A stretch of 41,669 nucleotides of DNA from Pseudomonadota bacterium (lineage in GTDB: Bacteria > Vulcanimicrobiota > Xenobia > RGZZ01): positions 1 through 41,669 of the forward strand of contig RGZZ01000003.1 of NCBI GenBank assembly GCA_010028905.1. Direction: 5' to 3'. How positions within the stretch are numbered: the first letter of the stretch is position 1; each line of letters begins with the position of its first letter. Position numbers and translations under genes: made by a program. Positions 1-7,609 of the stretch are shown here, in pieces. The notes below the pieces were generated by a model. It did no database searches and had not been told where the DNA came from. It worked only from the letters and a program-made list of their open reading frames with translations.

Positions 1-378
1 CGCGCCTTCACCCTGGGCCAGCCCATCGCCAGCCTCGGCATCGACGCGCAGGGCCAGTTCCTCGCCATCGGCCTCGGCCGCCCAAGCCACAAGGAGATCT
101 ACCGCCGCACATCGCTCAAGCAGCCGTACGTCACCCCGACGGGTGGACCCGCTCCCATCGTGGTGATGCAGACCGCCACATGCGTGCAGGGCACGGGCGC
201 GACGCCCACCGACAAGGAAGCGTTCCGCATCAGCGGACCGGTGGGAGGCGCGCTCAGCGTGGCGTTCAGCGCTGACGGAAAGCGCCTGCTCGTCGGCGGC
301 GCCGATGGCACCTTGCGCGTCTGGCTCATCACCGATGGCCGCGCCCGCCTTCTCTCGATGGGACATTCAAACGGATGA
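1..378 (+). CDS. WD40-repeat protein, C-terminal fragment
   Basis: The frame is open from the first base, so the N-terminus lies outside the window and 125 residues remain. The tail contains a recognisable WD40 blade: a stretch reading ALSVAFSADGKRLLVGGADG followed by TLRVW (about residues 85-110). An earlier, weaker blade (ASLGIDAQGQFLAIG) sits near residues 10-25. WD40 propellers are protein-interaction scaffolds; no partner can be named here. The stop codon overlaps the argH start (ATGA at 375-378), so the two genes are probably translationally coupled. A functional link to arginine synthesis is not implied by the sequence. Confidence 0.75.
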   Translation, partial: RAFTLGQPIASLGIDAQGQFLAIGLGRPSHKEIYRRTSLKQPYVTPTGGPAPIVVMQTATCVQGTGATPTDKEAFRISGPVGGALSVAFSADGKRLLVGGADGTLRVWLITDGRARLLSMGHSNG

Positions 379-1748
379 CGCTCTGGGGCGGTCGCTTCGA
401 AGGCAGCCCCGCGGCGGAGATGCAGGCCTTCTCCGAGTCGCTGGGCATCGATCTGCAGATGGTCGATGAAGACGTCGACGCATCGATGGCGCACGTGACC
501 ATGCTCGCCGAGCAGGGCATCGTCACGGCGCACGAAGGGCAGGTGCTGCGCGACGGTCTCGAGGCCGTGCGCGCGGAGATCCGCAGCGGAGCCTATCGCC
601 CCGGCATCGACCGCGAAGACGTGCACATGGCCGTGGAGGCCCGCCTCACCGAAATCGTGGGCGAGGTGGGGGGCAAGCTACACACCGCGCGCTCGCGCAA
701 CGACCAGGTGGCCACCGACGTGCGCCTGTGGCTGAAGCGCCGCCTCGGCGCGCTCGATGGGCAGCTGCGTCGGCTCATCGGCGTTCTCGTGCGCCGGGTG
801 CGCGACGATGGCCGGACCCTCTGTCCCGGCTTCACCCATCTGCAACGCGGCCAGCCCGTGTGGCTGGGGCACCATCTGCTCGCCCACGCCTGGCCGTTGC
901 AGCGCGACCGCGAGCGGCTGCGCGATGCCCTGCGACGCATCGATCTGTGCCCCCTCGGCGCAGGCGCCATGGCGGGCACACCCCACCCCATCGATCGCCA
1001 CCGCTCCGCTGCGCTGCTCGGGTTCAGCGACGTCGCGCCGAACGCCATGGACGCCGTATCAGCGCGCGACCACATCATCGAGGCCACCTCGGTGTGCGCC
1101 ATCATCATGGTGCACCTGTCGCGCATGGCCGAGGAGCTGGTTCTCTGGTCGAGCGCGGAGTTCGGCTTCGTGCGGCTGAGCGACGACTGGTCGACCGGCT
1201 CGAGCATCATGCCGCAGAAGCGCAACCCCGACGCCGCTGAGCTGGTGCGTGGCAAGAGCGGCCGCGTCATCGGGGCGCTGAACGCCCTTCTCGTCATGAC
1301 GAAGGGGCTGCCGCTGGCGTACAACCGCGACCTGCAAGAAGACCGCAGCGCGCTGTTCGACGCGGTGCACACCGCCACGCAGTGCGTCAGCGTCACCGCA
1401 GGCATGTACGACACGCTCGCGTTCCGCTCCGAACGCTACCGATCTGCACTCGAGGGCGACTTCCTGCTCGCCACCGAGCTGGCCGACCACCTGACCGCGC
1501 GAGGGGTGCCGTTCCGCGAGAGCCATCACGTGGCGGGTCGCCTGGTGGCATGGTGTGAAGCGCGAGGCGGGAACTTCTCGCTGCTGACCCCCGAGGTGCT
1601 CACCGCGCACCATCCCGCCTTCGACGCCGATGCGATGCGGGCCCTCGATCTCACCGAGGCCGTCGAGCGCAGGCGTTCTGCGGGGGGAACGGCCTGGTGC
1701 GAGATCGAGAAGCAGGCAACGCGTCTCGAGGCGCTCATCACATCGTGA
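375..1748 (+). CDS. argH: Argininosuccinate lyase
   Basis: The product cleaves argininosuccinate to arginine and fumarate, the last step of arginine synthesis, in the cytosol. The 457-residue length is normal for ArgH. It starts MTLWGGRFEG, as family members do, and carries the fumarase/aspartase-superfamily signature GSSIMPQKRNPD near residues 275-290, with the serine of the catalytic loop. The HTARSRNDQ block near residue 100 is also typical. The ATG overlaps the stop of the WD40 gene upstream by four bases. It lies about 11 kb from the other arginine genes (argC onward at 12627), so the pathway is split into at least two loci. The next gene is convergent, 31 bases away. Confidence 0.97.
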   Translation: MTLWGGRFEGSPAAEMQAFSESLGIDLQMVDEDVDASMAHVTMLAEQGIVTAHEGQVLRDGLEAVRAEIRSGAYRPGIDREDVHMAVEARLTEIVGEVGGKLHTARSRNDQVATDVRLWLKRRLGALDGQLRRLIGVLVRRVRDDGRTLCPGFTHLQRGQPVWLGHHLLAHAWPLQRDRERLRDALRRIDLCPLGAGAMAGTPHPIDRHRSAALLGFSDVAPNAMDAVSARDHIIEATSVCAIIMVHLSRMAEELVLWSSAEFGFVRLSDDWSTGSSIMPQKRNPDAAELVRGKSGRVIGALNALLVMTKGLPLAYNRDLQEDRSALFDAVHTATQCVSVTAGMYDTLAFRSERYRSALEGDFLLATELADHLTARGVPFRESHHVAGRLVAWCEARGGNFSLLTPEVLTAHHPAFDADAMRALDLTEAVERRRSAGGTAWCEIEKQATRLEALITS

Positions 1749-1779
1749 CATCAGCGACCCTGCCGCAGGCAACAGCGCG

Positions 1780-3669
1780 CTACTGATTGGCTGGCAGCGG
1801 CTTGAGCACGATGCGCACCGGATAGTTCGACCCGGGCTCCGGAATCAGGCGCACCTCGGCTTCCTGCTTGGTCATGGGCGGCAACAGATACTCCCCCAGA
1901 CCGAACTCGCGCGGCCCTGAAGCGCGCATGAGCGGCGTCTGAGCGACGCGGCCGTCGATCATCACCGTTCCTCGCGCCAGACCGCCCCCCACCGCAAAGA
2001 CCACGTACACCTTCCGCTGCTCGGCAGTCGGGTTGCGCAGCAGCAGGCGAATCCGATGCTCGACCCCATAGCTGCCGACGTTGGGCGAACCCTCTCCCAG
2101 AGGCTCATCGTACGGCGGGCCACCGATGGTCACGAACGTGTACGGTCCCCCCACCGAATACTCGGCCGTGCCTTCGCGAACGGGCGGTCCGAACAGCCCC
2201 TTCCCCCGCACCACCGCCGACAGGGGCGGAGGTGGCGCAGACGCTGTGCTGCCCTGCGAGGCGTCGGCGCTCATCGCCTCGACCACGAGGGAAGGGGGCG
2301 TTCCCGACAGCACGGCAATCCGACCCATGCCGCACGCAATCTCTCGCGAAGCCAGAAGGCGCGCATCGAGAACGAGCGCCTCCCGAGGCCCCAGTCGCAT
2401 GCGCACCCCGCTGCCTCGCGCCAGCCATCGCACGTACCGCCAGGCGGCCAGATGTCCGGCGTAGAGCTCGTCGCGCGATGGACCCGCGCCGCTCTCGGCA
2501 AGCAGCAGCTCCACCGGCGACGCGGTCCGGTTGACCAGACTGACCTGGAGGAATCGGGGCGGTGCCTCTGGCGCGTTCTGGTGATGGAAGTAGAAGACCG
2601 TGGCACCGCTGCCGATGGGCGTGTCGAGAAGGGCGCCATCGACGTCGATGCGCTCCGGATGGTTGCTTGCCGCAAGGGCCGCCGCTTCACCGAACTGCGC
2701 CGATGACAGGGTCACCGATACGGTGACGCGACCCACCACCGGGCGTAGCATCTCTCCCTCGAGCCAGGCGGTATAGACGCGGCTGCCTCCAACACCCGCT
2801 CTCCCGCCCTGGCTGAAGAGCGTCAGCTGCGCCCCCTCCGCGGACGCCGCGGCCTGGTCGATGACGCGCTCGCACGCGTCGTCGACGAAATCGGCTTCCG
2901 GCGCGGCCCCGGCGATCTGCGCACGAACATGGGTGGGAAGACGCCCCGCGGATTCGAGGATCATGATCTCGAGATCGGCCACGGCAGTGCCCTTGACGAG
3001 ATGGATGACAGCGTTTCCGGGAGACCGTCCGCAAACCCGCAGGCGATGGCCCACCAGCCCCGCGGTGAGGCCGGCCCCGTCGGGCAGCTTGACAGAAGCT
3101 CCGCTCCACGACGGCGGCAGCGCAACGATGCACGTCTCACCCACCCCCAGCTCAACCGCCTGGGGAACGCGCGTCGCGTCGCGCGCATCGCGCGCCGCCG
3201 CGCGCAGACGCGCGACCCAGCCCTCCACGAGGGCCTCGGCGCTCGTCAGCGACAGGCTCTCGGCCTGGGCCTGCGTGGCGGGCAGCACCACGCACCCGCG
3301 CCAGGTGAGTGCCGGGCCGTCATCGCCGCGCCCGACCGCCACCGCCGCCAGGGAATCGCGAGACGCGGCAACCAGCGCCAGACGACGGGCCAGTCGCGGG
3401 CCTTCGCGCCTCACCTGGGCGGCACTCGCGCATGGGACGAGAAGAGAGGCCTCCCCGACGGCGAACCGCACACAGGGGCGTCCGCTCGGCGTCGTGGCCG
3501 CAGACCACCGCACCTCCACCCGCTCTCCGGCAGCCGACGCGACCGACGTGCCCCCCCGTGAGGATCGCGAGGGCGGATCTGCTGCCGGCGCGCCGGAGGC
3601 GATCGTGCCGGCCAGCAACACGGCCAGCGTGACGAGGAGCGCGTGCCGGAGGCGTGCGCTACAGCGCAT
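1780..3669 (-). CDS. Secreted protein with a pilus/secretin-type N-terminal domain
   Basis: About 629 residues if started at the ATG at 3669, which leaves an 11-base overlap with the upstream helicase-like gene. A longer reading starts at 3696 but overlaps more. No strong ribosome-binding site separates the two. From 3669 the protein begins with a positively charged stretch and a hydrophobic run (ALLVTLAVLLAGTIA), a probable Sec signal peptide ending near GAPAA. Around residues 170-245 a block from VELGVGETCIVALP to GNAVIHLV resembles the short beta domain at the N-terminus of CpaC/secretin-type pilus proteins. The remainder looks beta-rich and low in lysine, with a proline-rich spacer (APPPPL), and I do not recognise it. 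An extracytoplasmic structural or adhesive role is possible but unproven. Confidence 0.7.
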   Translation of the reverse strand: MRCSARLRHALLVTLAVLLAGTIASGAPAADPPSRSSRGGTSVASAAGERVEVRWSAATTPSGRPCVRFAVGEASLLVPCASAAQVRREGPRLARRLALVAASRDSLAAVAVGRGDDGPALTWRGCVVLPATQAQAESLSLTSAEALVEGWVARLRAAARDARDATRVPQAVELGVGETCIVALPPSWSGASVKLPDGAGLTAGLVGHRLRVCGRSPGNAVIHLVKGTAVADLEIMILESAGRLPTHVRAQIAGAAPEADFVDDACERVIDQAAASAEGAQLTLFSQGGRAGVGGSRVYTAWLEGEMLRPVVGRVTVSVTLSSAQFGEAAALAASNHPERIDVDGALLDTPIGSGATVFYFHHQNAPEAPPRFLQVSLVNRTASPVELLLAESGAGPSRDELYAGHLAAWRYVRWLARGSGVRMRLGPREALVLDARLLASREIACGMGRIAVLSGTPPSLVVEAMSADASQGSTASAPPPPLSAVVRGKGLFGPPVREGTAEYSVGGPYTFVTIGGPPYDEPLGEGSPNVGSYGVEHRIRLLLRNPTAEQRKVYVVFAVGGGLARGTVMIDGRVAQTPLMRASGPREFGLGEYLLPPMTKQEAEVRLIPEPGSNYPVRIVLKPLPANQ

Positions 3670-5809
3670 CGAAGGGGAGCCGCAGCTGCGTGGCATCCGC
3701 GTTCAGATCGGTTCTCGACTGGACGTACAGCCTTCGTCGGCTCGCAGCTCTGCGCGAGAGCGCGGGCACGGCGTCGTCGACATAGTCGTAGAGGCGGGTC
3801 AGGTTCTTGAAGCGCTCCATGATGCGCTGCACCTGGCCCTCAGAGCGGGGAGGCGCCGCCAGCAGGAGACGCGTTACAGCGGAGGCGTCGAACCCGGCGC
3901 CCAGCATGGAATCGATGACCACGAGCGCGCTGACCTGTGACGCGCGCACGCGCTCGAGGGTTGCGTGCCGATCGCTGCGGCCCAGGTCTCCGGTGAGCAC
4001 CGCTGACGCAACGCCTCTCGACTCGAGCCCGGCCTGAAGAACCCGCGCGTGCTCCTTGCGGGTCGTCAGCACGAGGCAGAGCCCGGGAGGCGACTGCGAG
4101 ACGCACTCATGCACGGCATCGTCGACGACCATCTCGTTGCGCGCGCCATCGTGGGAGATGGCATCGATGAGGGCGTTCCAGTCGCGCGCCAGGTCAGCGC
4201 GGGCCGTTCTGACCTCGGGCGCCGTCGGCAGTGCCTCCGGGTCGTCGAAGAGCCGCCCGGACTCGACCTCCGTCACGCGGTCGGCGTCCCTCCCCTGCCC
4301 TCTTCCCGACGCGGTGTGGGTGAACCGGGTGTGACGCGTGACCACCTCGACCACATCGTCGCGTCCCTGCTCGCGCGCACGAAGGACGGGGCCGACCAGC
4401 ATCTCGACCATCCGGTCGAGCCCGTCCTCACGACGCCTGTCGGCGGAAAGCCCGAGAACATGGGCGGCCGGCACGGCCTCCAGCGCTTCCCACAGAGCGT
4501 CGAGAGGAACGCGATGACAATCGTCTGCCACCACCATGCCGAAGGGGCCATCGACCTCTGTGGCGCACCGCCGAACGTCGCTGTAGGTCGCGAGCACGAG
4601 CGGAGCGTCAACCGGCCCGGCCTCTTCGAAGCTGCGCACGTCGTGGGGCTCGAACCCGGCGAGAAGGGCCTGCTCGCGCCAGTGATCGCGTCGGGAGGGA
4701 TTGGTGGTGAGAACGAGGGTGGGCTGACCGCGCTCGGCCACCACGGCGAACGCGACGGATGTGCGCACGAAGTCATCGCCATCGATCACCACACCGCTCT
4801 CACTGCGCAGGGCGACCTCCGCCAGGGCGCGCGCCTCCTGGGCCAGCACCGCGCCTGTCAGCCGAGGAAGCGCGGGCCAGCGCCACCGCACATCGAGCAC
4901 CTCGCAGCGAACGCCATCCTCCTCGCACCACGCAGCCACCTGCTCGAACAGGCCACGCGGGACCCGCCAGGCACCATCGGCACGGGTCCACCCTGGCAGC
5001 AGACGGCGAGAGGGTCGCGCGCGTCGCTCGCCAGGGCGCTTCAGCCCGCGAGGATTGGGGAACGTGAGCCGTCTGCGCAACCGGCGGGCAAGGCCCGGGG
5101 GAAGGGGCCTCGAGAGCACGAGGCTGGCGCTGCGCACGACATCGACCTGCGAGAGCGCAGGACGACGCACCGCACGGCGCTCGCCCCCCTCGACCAGCGA
5201 CGCGACGGTCGAGGCGCTGACGCGCCGGATGGACGCCAGCACCGCCGCTTGATCGGGCAGCACCCCAAGACCTCGCCGGCCCTCCACGAACAGGCCCCCT
5301 CCCACGTGGCGCGCGACACCGCCCAGGGGCAAGGAGAGGGTTCCGGGGGTGGGGCCGGGCACGATCTCTGAAAAGCTGCCGATGCGCTCGATATCGCCCC
5401 CGCTTGCGTGCATCAGCAGCGCCGATGCCAGGCGGCGAGCCTGCAGCACAGGGGTCTCCTCCTCGAGAAAGACCCAGGCGCGCAGACCCGGGTTGGAACC
5501 CGACAAAGCCTCCAGGAGAACCGGCACGCCGAGGGCGGCAGAGGCTGCGGCAAAGTCAACGGCATCGGTCTTCCACGCGCCCCCCTTCTTCCGGCGAAAA
5601 GACAAGGTGACATAGTGGCAGACGTCGTTTACGGCGGGATCGACATCGAGGGTGACGCTTCCCTCGAGATGCGCCCGGATAGCTTCGTGATCGAGCGCCG
5701 GATGGACCCGAGGGTCTATCGCGAAGGCGCGTGCGAACAGCGCGACGTGCGCAGGCGACACGGGGAGAGGGGAGGCAGGGGGGCGTTCCGTCGGGCGCGA
5801 AGAGGGCAT
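3659..5809 (-). CDS. Degenerate TOTE-type primase-helicase homologue (predicted inactive)
   Basis: 716 residues from the ATG at 5809; an in-frame TTG at 5830 falls at the foot of a hairpin and is less likely. The order of blocks follows the archaeo-eukaryotic primase plus SF2 helicase protein of TOTE conflict systems: IRAHLEG (44-50), a strand where the metal-binding DxD should be (65-72), WVFLEEETPVLQARRLAS (112-129), QAAVLASIRRVS (187-198), LPPGLARRL (236-244), then helicase blocks. The usual cysteine insert before IRAHLEG is missing. The primase DxD reads TLSF, and the histidine of the SGNG-H motif is arginine (SNPGLRAW). Walker A reads GDDFVRT instead of GxGKT. DECH is DDCH (429-432), SAT is SAD (455-457), and motif VI keeps one arginine. 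The end, LYDYVDDAVPALSRR, is well kept. I infer a non-catalytic nucleic-acid-binding descendant. No TOTE nuclease neighbour is present. Confidence 0.8.
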   Translation of the reverse strand: MPSSRPTERPPASPLPVSPAHVALFARAFAIDPRVHPALDHEAIRAHLEGSVTLDVDPAVNDVCHYVTLSFRRKKGGAWKTDAVDFAAASAALGVPVLLEALSGSNPGLRAWVFLEEETPVLQARRLASALLMHASGGDIERIGSFSEIVPGPTPGTLSLPLGGVARHVGGGLFVEGRRGLGVLPDQAAVLASIRRVSASTVASLVEGGERRAVRRPALSQVDVVRSASLVLSRPLPPGLARRLRRRLTFPNPRGLKRPGERRARPSRRLLPGWTRADGAWRVPRGLFEQVAAWCEEDGVRCEVLDVRWRWPALPRLTGAVLAQEARALAEVALRSESGVVIDGDDFVRTSVAFAVVAERGQPTLVLTTNPSRRDHWREQALLAGFEPHDVRSFEEAGPVDAPLVLATYSDVRRCATEVDGPFGMVVADDCHRVPLDALWEALEAVPAAHVLGLSADRRREDGLDRMVEMLVGPVLRAREQGRDDVVEVVTRHTRFTHTASGRGQGRDADRVTEVESGRLFDDPEALPTAPEVRTARADLARDWNALIDAISHDGARNEMVVDDAVHECVSQSPPGLCLVLTTRKEHARVLQAGLESRGVASAVLTGDLGRSDRHATLERVRASQVSALVVIDSMLGAGFDASAVTRLLLAAPPRSEGQVQRIMERFKNLTRLYDYVDDAVPALSRRAASRRRLYVQSRTDLNADATQLRLPFDAL

Positions 5810-5830
5810 GGAAGGATGTTCAATAAACAA

Positions 5831-5860
5831 CGTGGCCTCCCTCTCTCGAGGAAGGCCACG
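5831..5860 (-). terminator. Hairpin with T-rich flank, terminator or attenuator
   Basis: CGTGGCCT at 5831-5838 pairs with AGGCCACG at 5853-5860. The stem continues with one mismatch to an inner four-base-pair part and a four-base loop. Read on the minus strand, it is followed directly by TTGTTTATT, like an intrinsic terminator. It ends the YqzL-like transcript but lies only about 22 bases ahead of the ATG of the primase-helicase homologue, so it could also act as an attenuator for that gene. Confidence 0.6.
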
Positions 5861-5969
5861 TGGGGCGCGCCGCTACTGTGGGCGCGCGACTCCTTCTGGA
5901 CGACATCACGGCCCGCCAGCGGCAGCTGCAACGAGATGCGTCGGTTTCAGGTCAGGGCGTCGAAGGAGA

Positions 5970-6059
5970 TCAGTCGCAGTTCAGCTTCTTGTACATGATG
6001 TAGTGCGAGATGGAGCCAGTTGATTTGAACAGATCCCAGAAGATTTCCGGCGTCAACAA
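5970..6059 (-). CDS. YqzL-like microprotein, 29 residues
   Basis: A very short reading frame starting at TTG (6057-6059), preceded at good spacing by AAAGGGG. The protein begins MLTPEIFWDLFKSTGSIS and continues HYIMYKKLNCD. This follows the YqzL pattern of Gram-positive bacteria: an F-W-x-x-F-x-x-T-G-S-I core, then Y-x-x-Y-K. An in-frame ATG at 6081-6083 would give 37 residues, but it would leave a leader of only about 8 bases and has no ribosome-binding site. A well-formed promoter lies just upstream and a hairpin downstream, which supports a real gene. YqzL function is not established; in Firmicutes it is often near recO, which is not seen here. Confidence 0.75.
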   Translation of the reverse strand: MLTPEIFWDLFKSTGSISHYIMYKKLNCD

Positions 6060-6097
6060 GGTACTACCCCTTTCGCGCGTCATTCTGAACCCACGCA

Positions 6098-6126
6098 AGT
6101 ATAACACAGCCCCCCTGGTTTGGCAA
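6098..6126 (-). promoter_or_regulatory. Sigma-70-type promoter for the YqzL-like gene
   Basis: On the minus strand TTGCCA (6121-6126) is followed after 17 bases by TATACT (6098-6103). Transcription would start near 6091, about 32 bases ahead of the TTG start codon and just upstream of the AAAGGGG ribosome-binding site. Confidence 0.7.
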
Positions 6127-6179
6127 CGAGCCGTTTCAGGTTTTTTTCAGGTTCTCCCTGGCCTGGAGGTGAGCGGACG

Positions 6180-6977
6180 ATGAAAGGCAGCGAATCACCG
6201 ATGATCACCAGCCGCCAGAATCCGCTGGTCAAGGAGATCGTGGAGGCGGGTCGCAGACGACCGTCGGGCCTGTTCGTTCTCGAAGGCCCGCATCTCGCTG
6301 ATGAGGCCCTGCGCGCCGACGTGCGCATCGTGCGGGTGCTGCTCGGACCGAACGCCGACCCTCACATTGCGGCGCGGCTTCGAGAGCGCGCTGAACGGGT
6401 CTTCGACGCCTCTGCCGAAGTCGTCGCGCACGCCGCCGACAGTCAGCATCCCCAGGGAATCGTCGCTCTCGCGGAAGAGCCCCCGCTCGCGCTCGAGCCC
6501 GATCGCGCCCGCGTGGGCCGGCTGCTGCTGCTCGATGAGGTGCGCGATCCGGGAAATCTGGGCACGATCATGCGAACCGCCTGGGCTTCCGGCGTTGCGG
6601 GCGTGATCACGGTGGGAAGCTGCGTCGATCCCTGGAACCCCAAGGCGGTGCGCGCATCCGCCGGAGCCTGCTTCCACGTGCCGGTGCTGCGCATCGCCGA
6701 TCGCGCCGAGCTGCCCCCCTGGCTCGAGACGCACGGACAGCGGGCGCTGCGGGTCGAGGCAAACGGCCGACGCTCGTGCTTTGAAGCCGACCTCTCGTCG
6801 CCCGTCACACTGGTGCTGGGCAGCGAAGCGCACGGGGTGCACCCTGAGACCGCGGCAGCCTGCGCCGACTCGCTGCACGTGCCGATGCGCGGAGGGTGCG
6901 AGTCGCTCAACCTGGCGGCGACGGCGGCCGTTCTCTGCTACCTGGCCCTCGATCGGGAGACGCGGCTCAGGTCTTGA
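6180..6977 (+). CDS. SpoU/TrmH-family RNA 2'-O-methyltransferase
   Basis: 265 residues from the ATG at 6180, which follows GGAGGT by nine bases; a longer TTG reading from 6120 has no such signal. The three SPOUT motifs are present: motif 1 DPGNLGTIMRTAWASG (asparagine and arginine of NxGxxxRxA), motif 2 LVLGSEAHGV, and motif 3 VPMRGGCESLNLAATAAV. The N-terminal 100 residues form the substrate-binding domain typical of 23S rRNA 2'-O-ribose methyltransferases (opening SRQNPLVKEI, then VLEGPHL). The family uses S-adenosylmethionine and a trefoil knot. The exact rRNA target cannot be read from sequence. Its 3' end overlaps the convergent S26-like gene by 11 bases. Confidence 0.93.
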   Translation: MKGSESPMITSRQNPLVKEIVEAGRRRPSGLFVLEGPHLADEALRADVRIVRVLLGPNADPHIAARLRERAERVFDASAEVVAHAADSQHPQGIVALAEEPPLALEPDRARVGRLLLLDEVRDPGNLGTIMRTAWASGVAGVITVGSCVDPWNPKAVRASAGACFHVPVLRIADRAELPPWLETHGQRALRVEANGRRSCFEADLSSPVTLVLGSEAHGVHPETAAACADSLHVPMRGGCESLNLAATAAVLCYLALDRETRLRS

Positions 6978-7584
6978 ACCTGCTGCCCTTCTTCTTGCTC
7001 TTTCGCACCAGCACCGGCGCCTCGATCTTGGTGACGTCGTCGCCCACCTCGAGGTTGTCCTCACGGCGCTTGTGAAGCGGCAGCATGAAGAGAACGAAGT
7101 CAACGAACTTCGACCAGACGGGGCGGGTGCCGTACGAGGTGAGCCAGTCGATGGGCCCGCGATTGAGACGCCACGCGCTGATCTTGCGACCATGACGCTC
7201 GACGTGGATGAGCTTGGCGAGAAGCTGTGAGGCCCGCAGCTGATCACGCTCGTTGTGATCGACATCGGAGCGGGTGATGAGGGTGGCCTTCCCCTCCACG
7301 AAGAGCTTGCGCACCACCCGACGCACCGCGGGCACACCGCTGTTGATGCGGTAGAGCACGAAATCGCCCTCGCGTGTCTTCACGTAGTTCGTCGACTTGA
7401 AGACCATGAGATCACCCGGCTGGATGAACGGCATCAAGGTGGTGTCGGTGACGCGAACGTTGAACGCATTGCCCGCCGACAGGGTGTCGATGATGCGCTG
7501 GATGGCGTCCGCCGCGCCCTGCATGGCGAGAAAGCTGCCACGGTGCAGGCTGCCAGGGGAGATGTCGAAGCCTTCTTCGCTCAC
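6967..7584 (-). CDS. S24/S26 peptidase-like protein with altered catalytic residues
   Basis: 205 residues from a GTG at 7584 with GGAGG eight bases upstream; longer readings run into the upstream transporter gene. The middle is built like a signal-peptidase/LexA-type fold: VTDTTLMPFIQPGDLMVFK (45-63) matches the VxGxSMxPxxxxGD box. The catalytic serine position is threonine (T49) and the preceding glycine is aspartate. The basic box reads VRRVVRKLF where signal peptidases have a lysine or HRV, and TRSDVDHNERD corresponds to the later TKGD box. There is no clear N-terminal membrane anchor. The tail is lysine-rich (RKSKKKGSRFK). It may be a protease with a threonine nucleophile, or an inactive relative. 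It is 25 bases downstream of the symporter gene. Confidence 0.7.
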   Translation of the reverse strand: MSEEGFDISPGSLHRGSFLAMQGAADAIQRIIDTLSAGNAFNVRVTDTTLMPFIQPGDLMVFKSTNYVKTREGDFVLYRINSGVPAVRRVVRKLFVEGKATLITRSDVDHNERDQLRASQLLAKLIHVERHGRKISAWRLNRGPIDWLTSYGTRPVWSKFVDFVLFMLPLHKRREDNLEVGDDVTKIEAPVLVRKSKKKGSRFKT

Positions 7585-7609
7585 GCAGACGCCCTCCAGA
7601 CCCACGAGC

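Noticed and set aside
6141-6147. T-run on the plus strand ahead of the methyltransferase gene
   Set aside because: No hairpin precedes it, so it is not a terminator; it may just be part of the AT-rich divergent promoter area.
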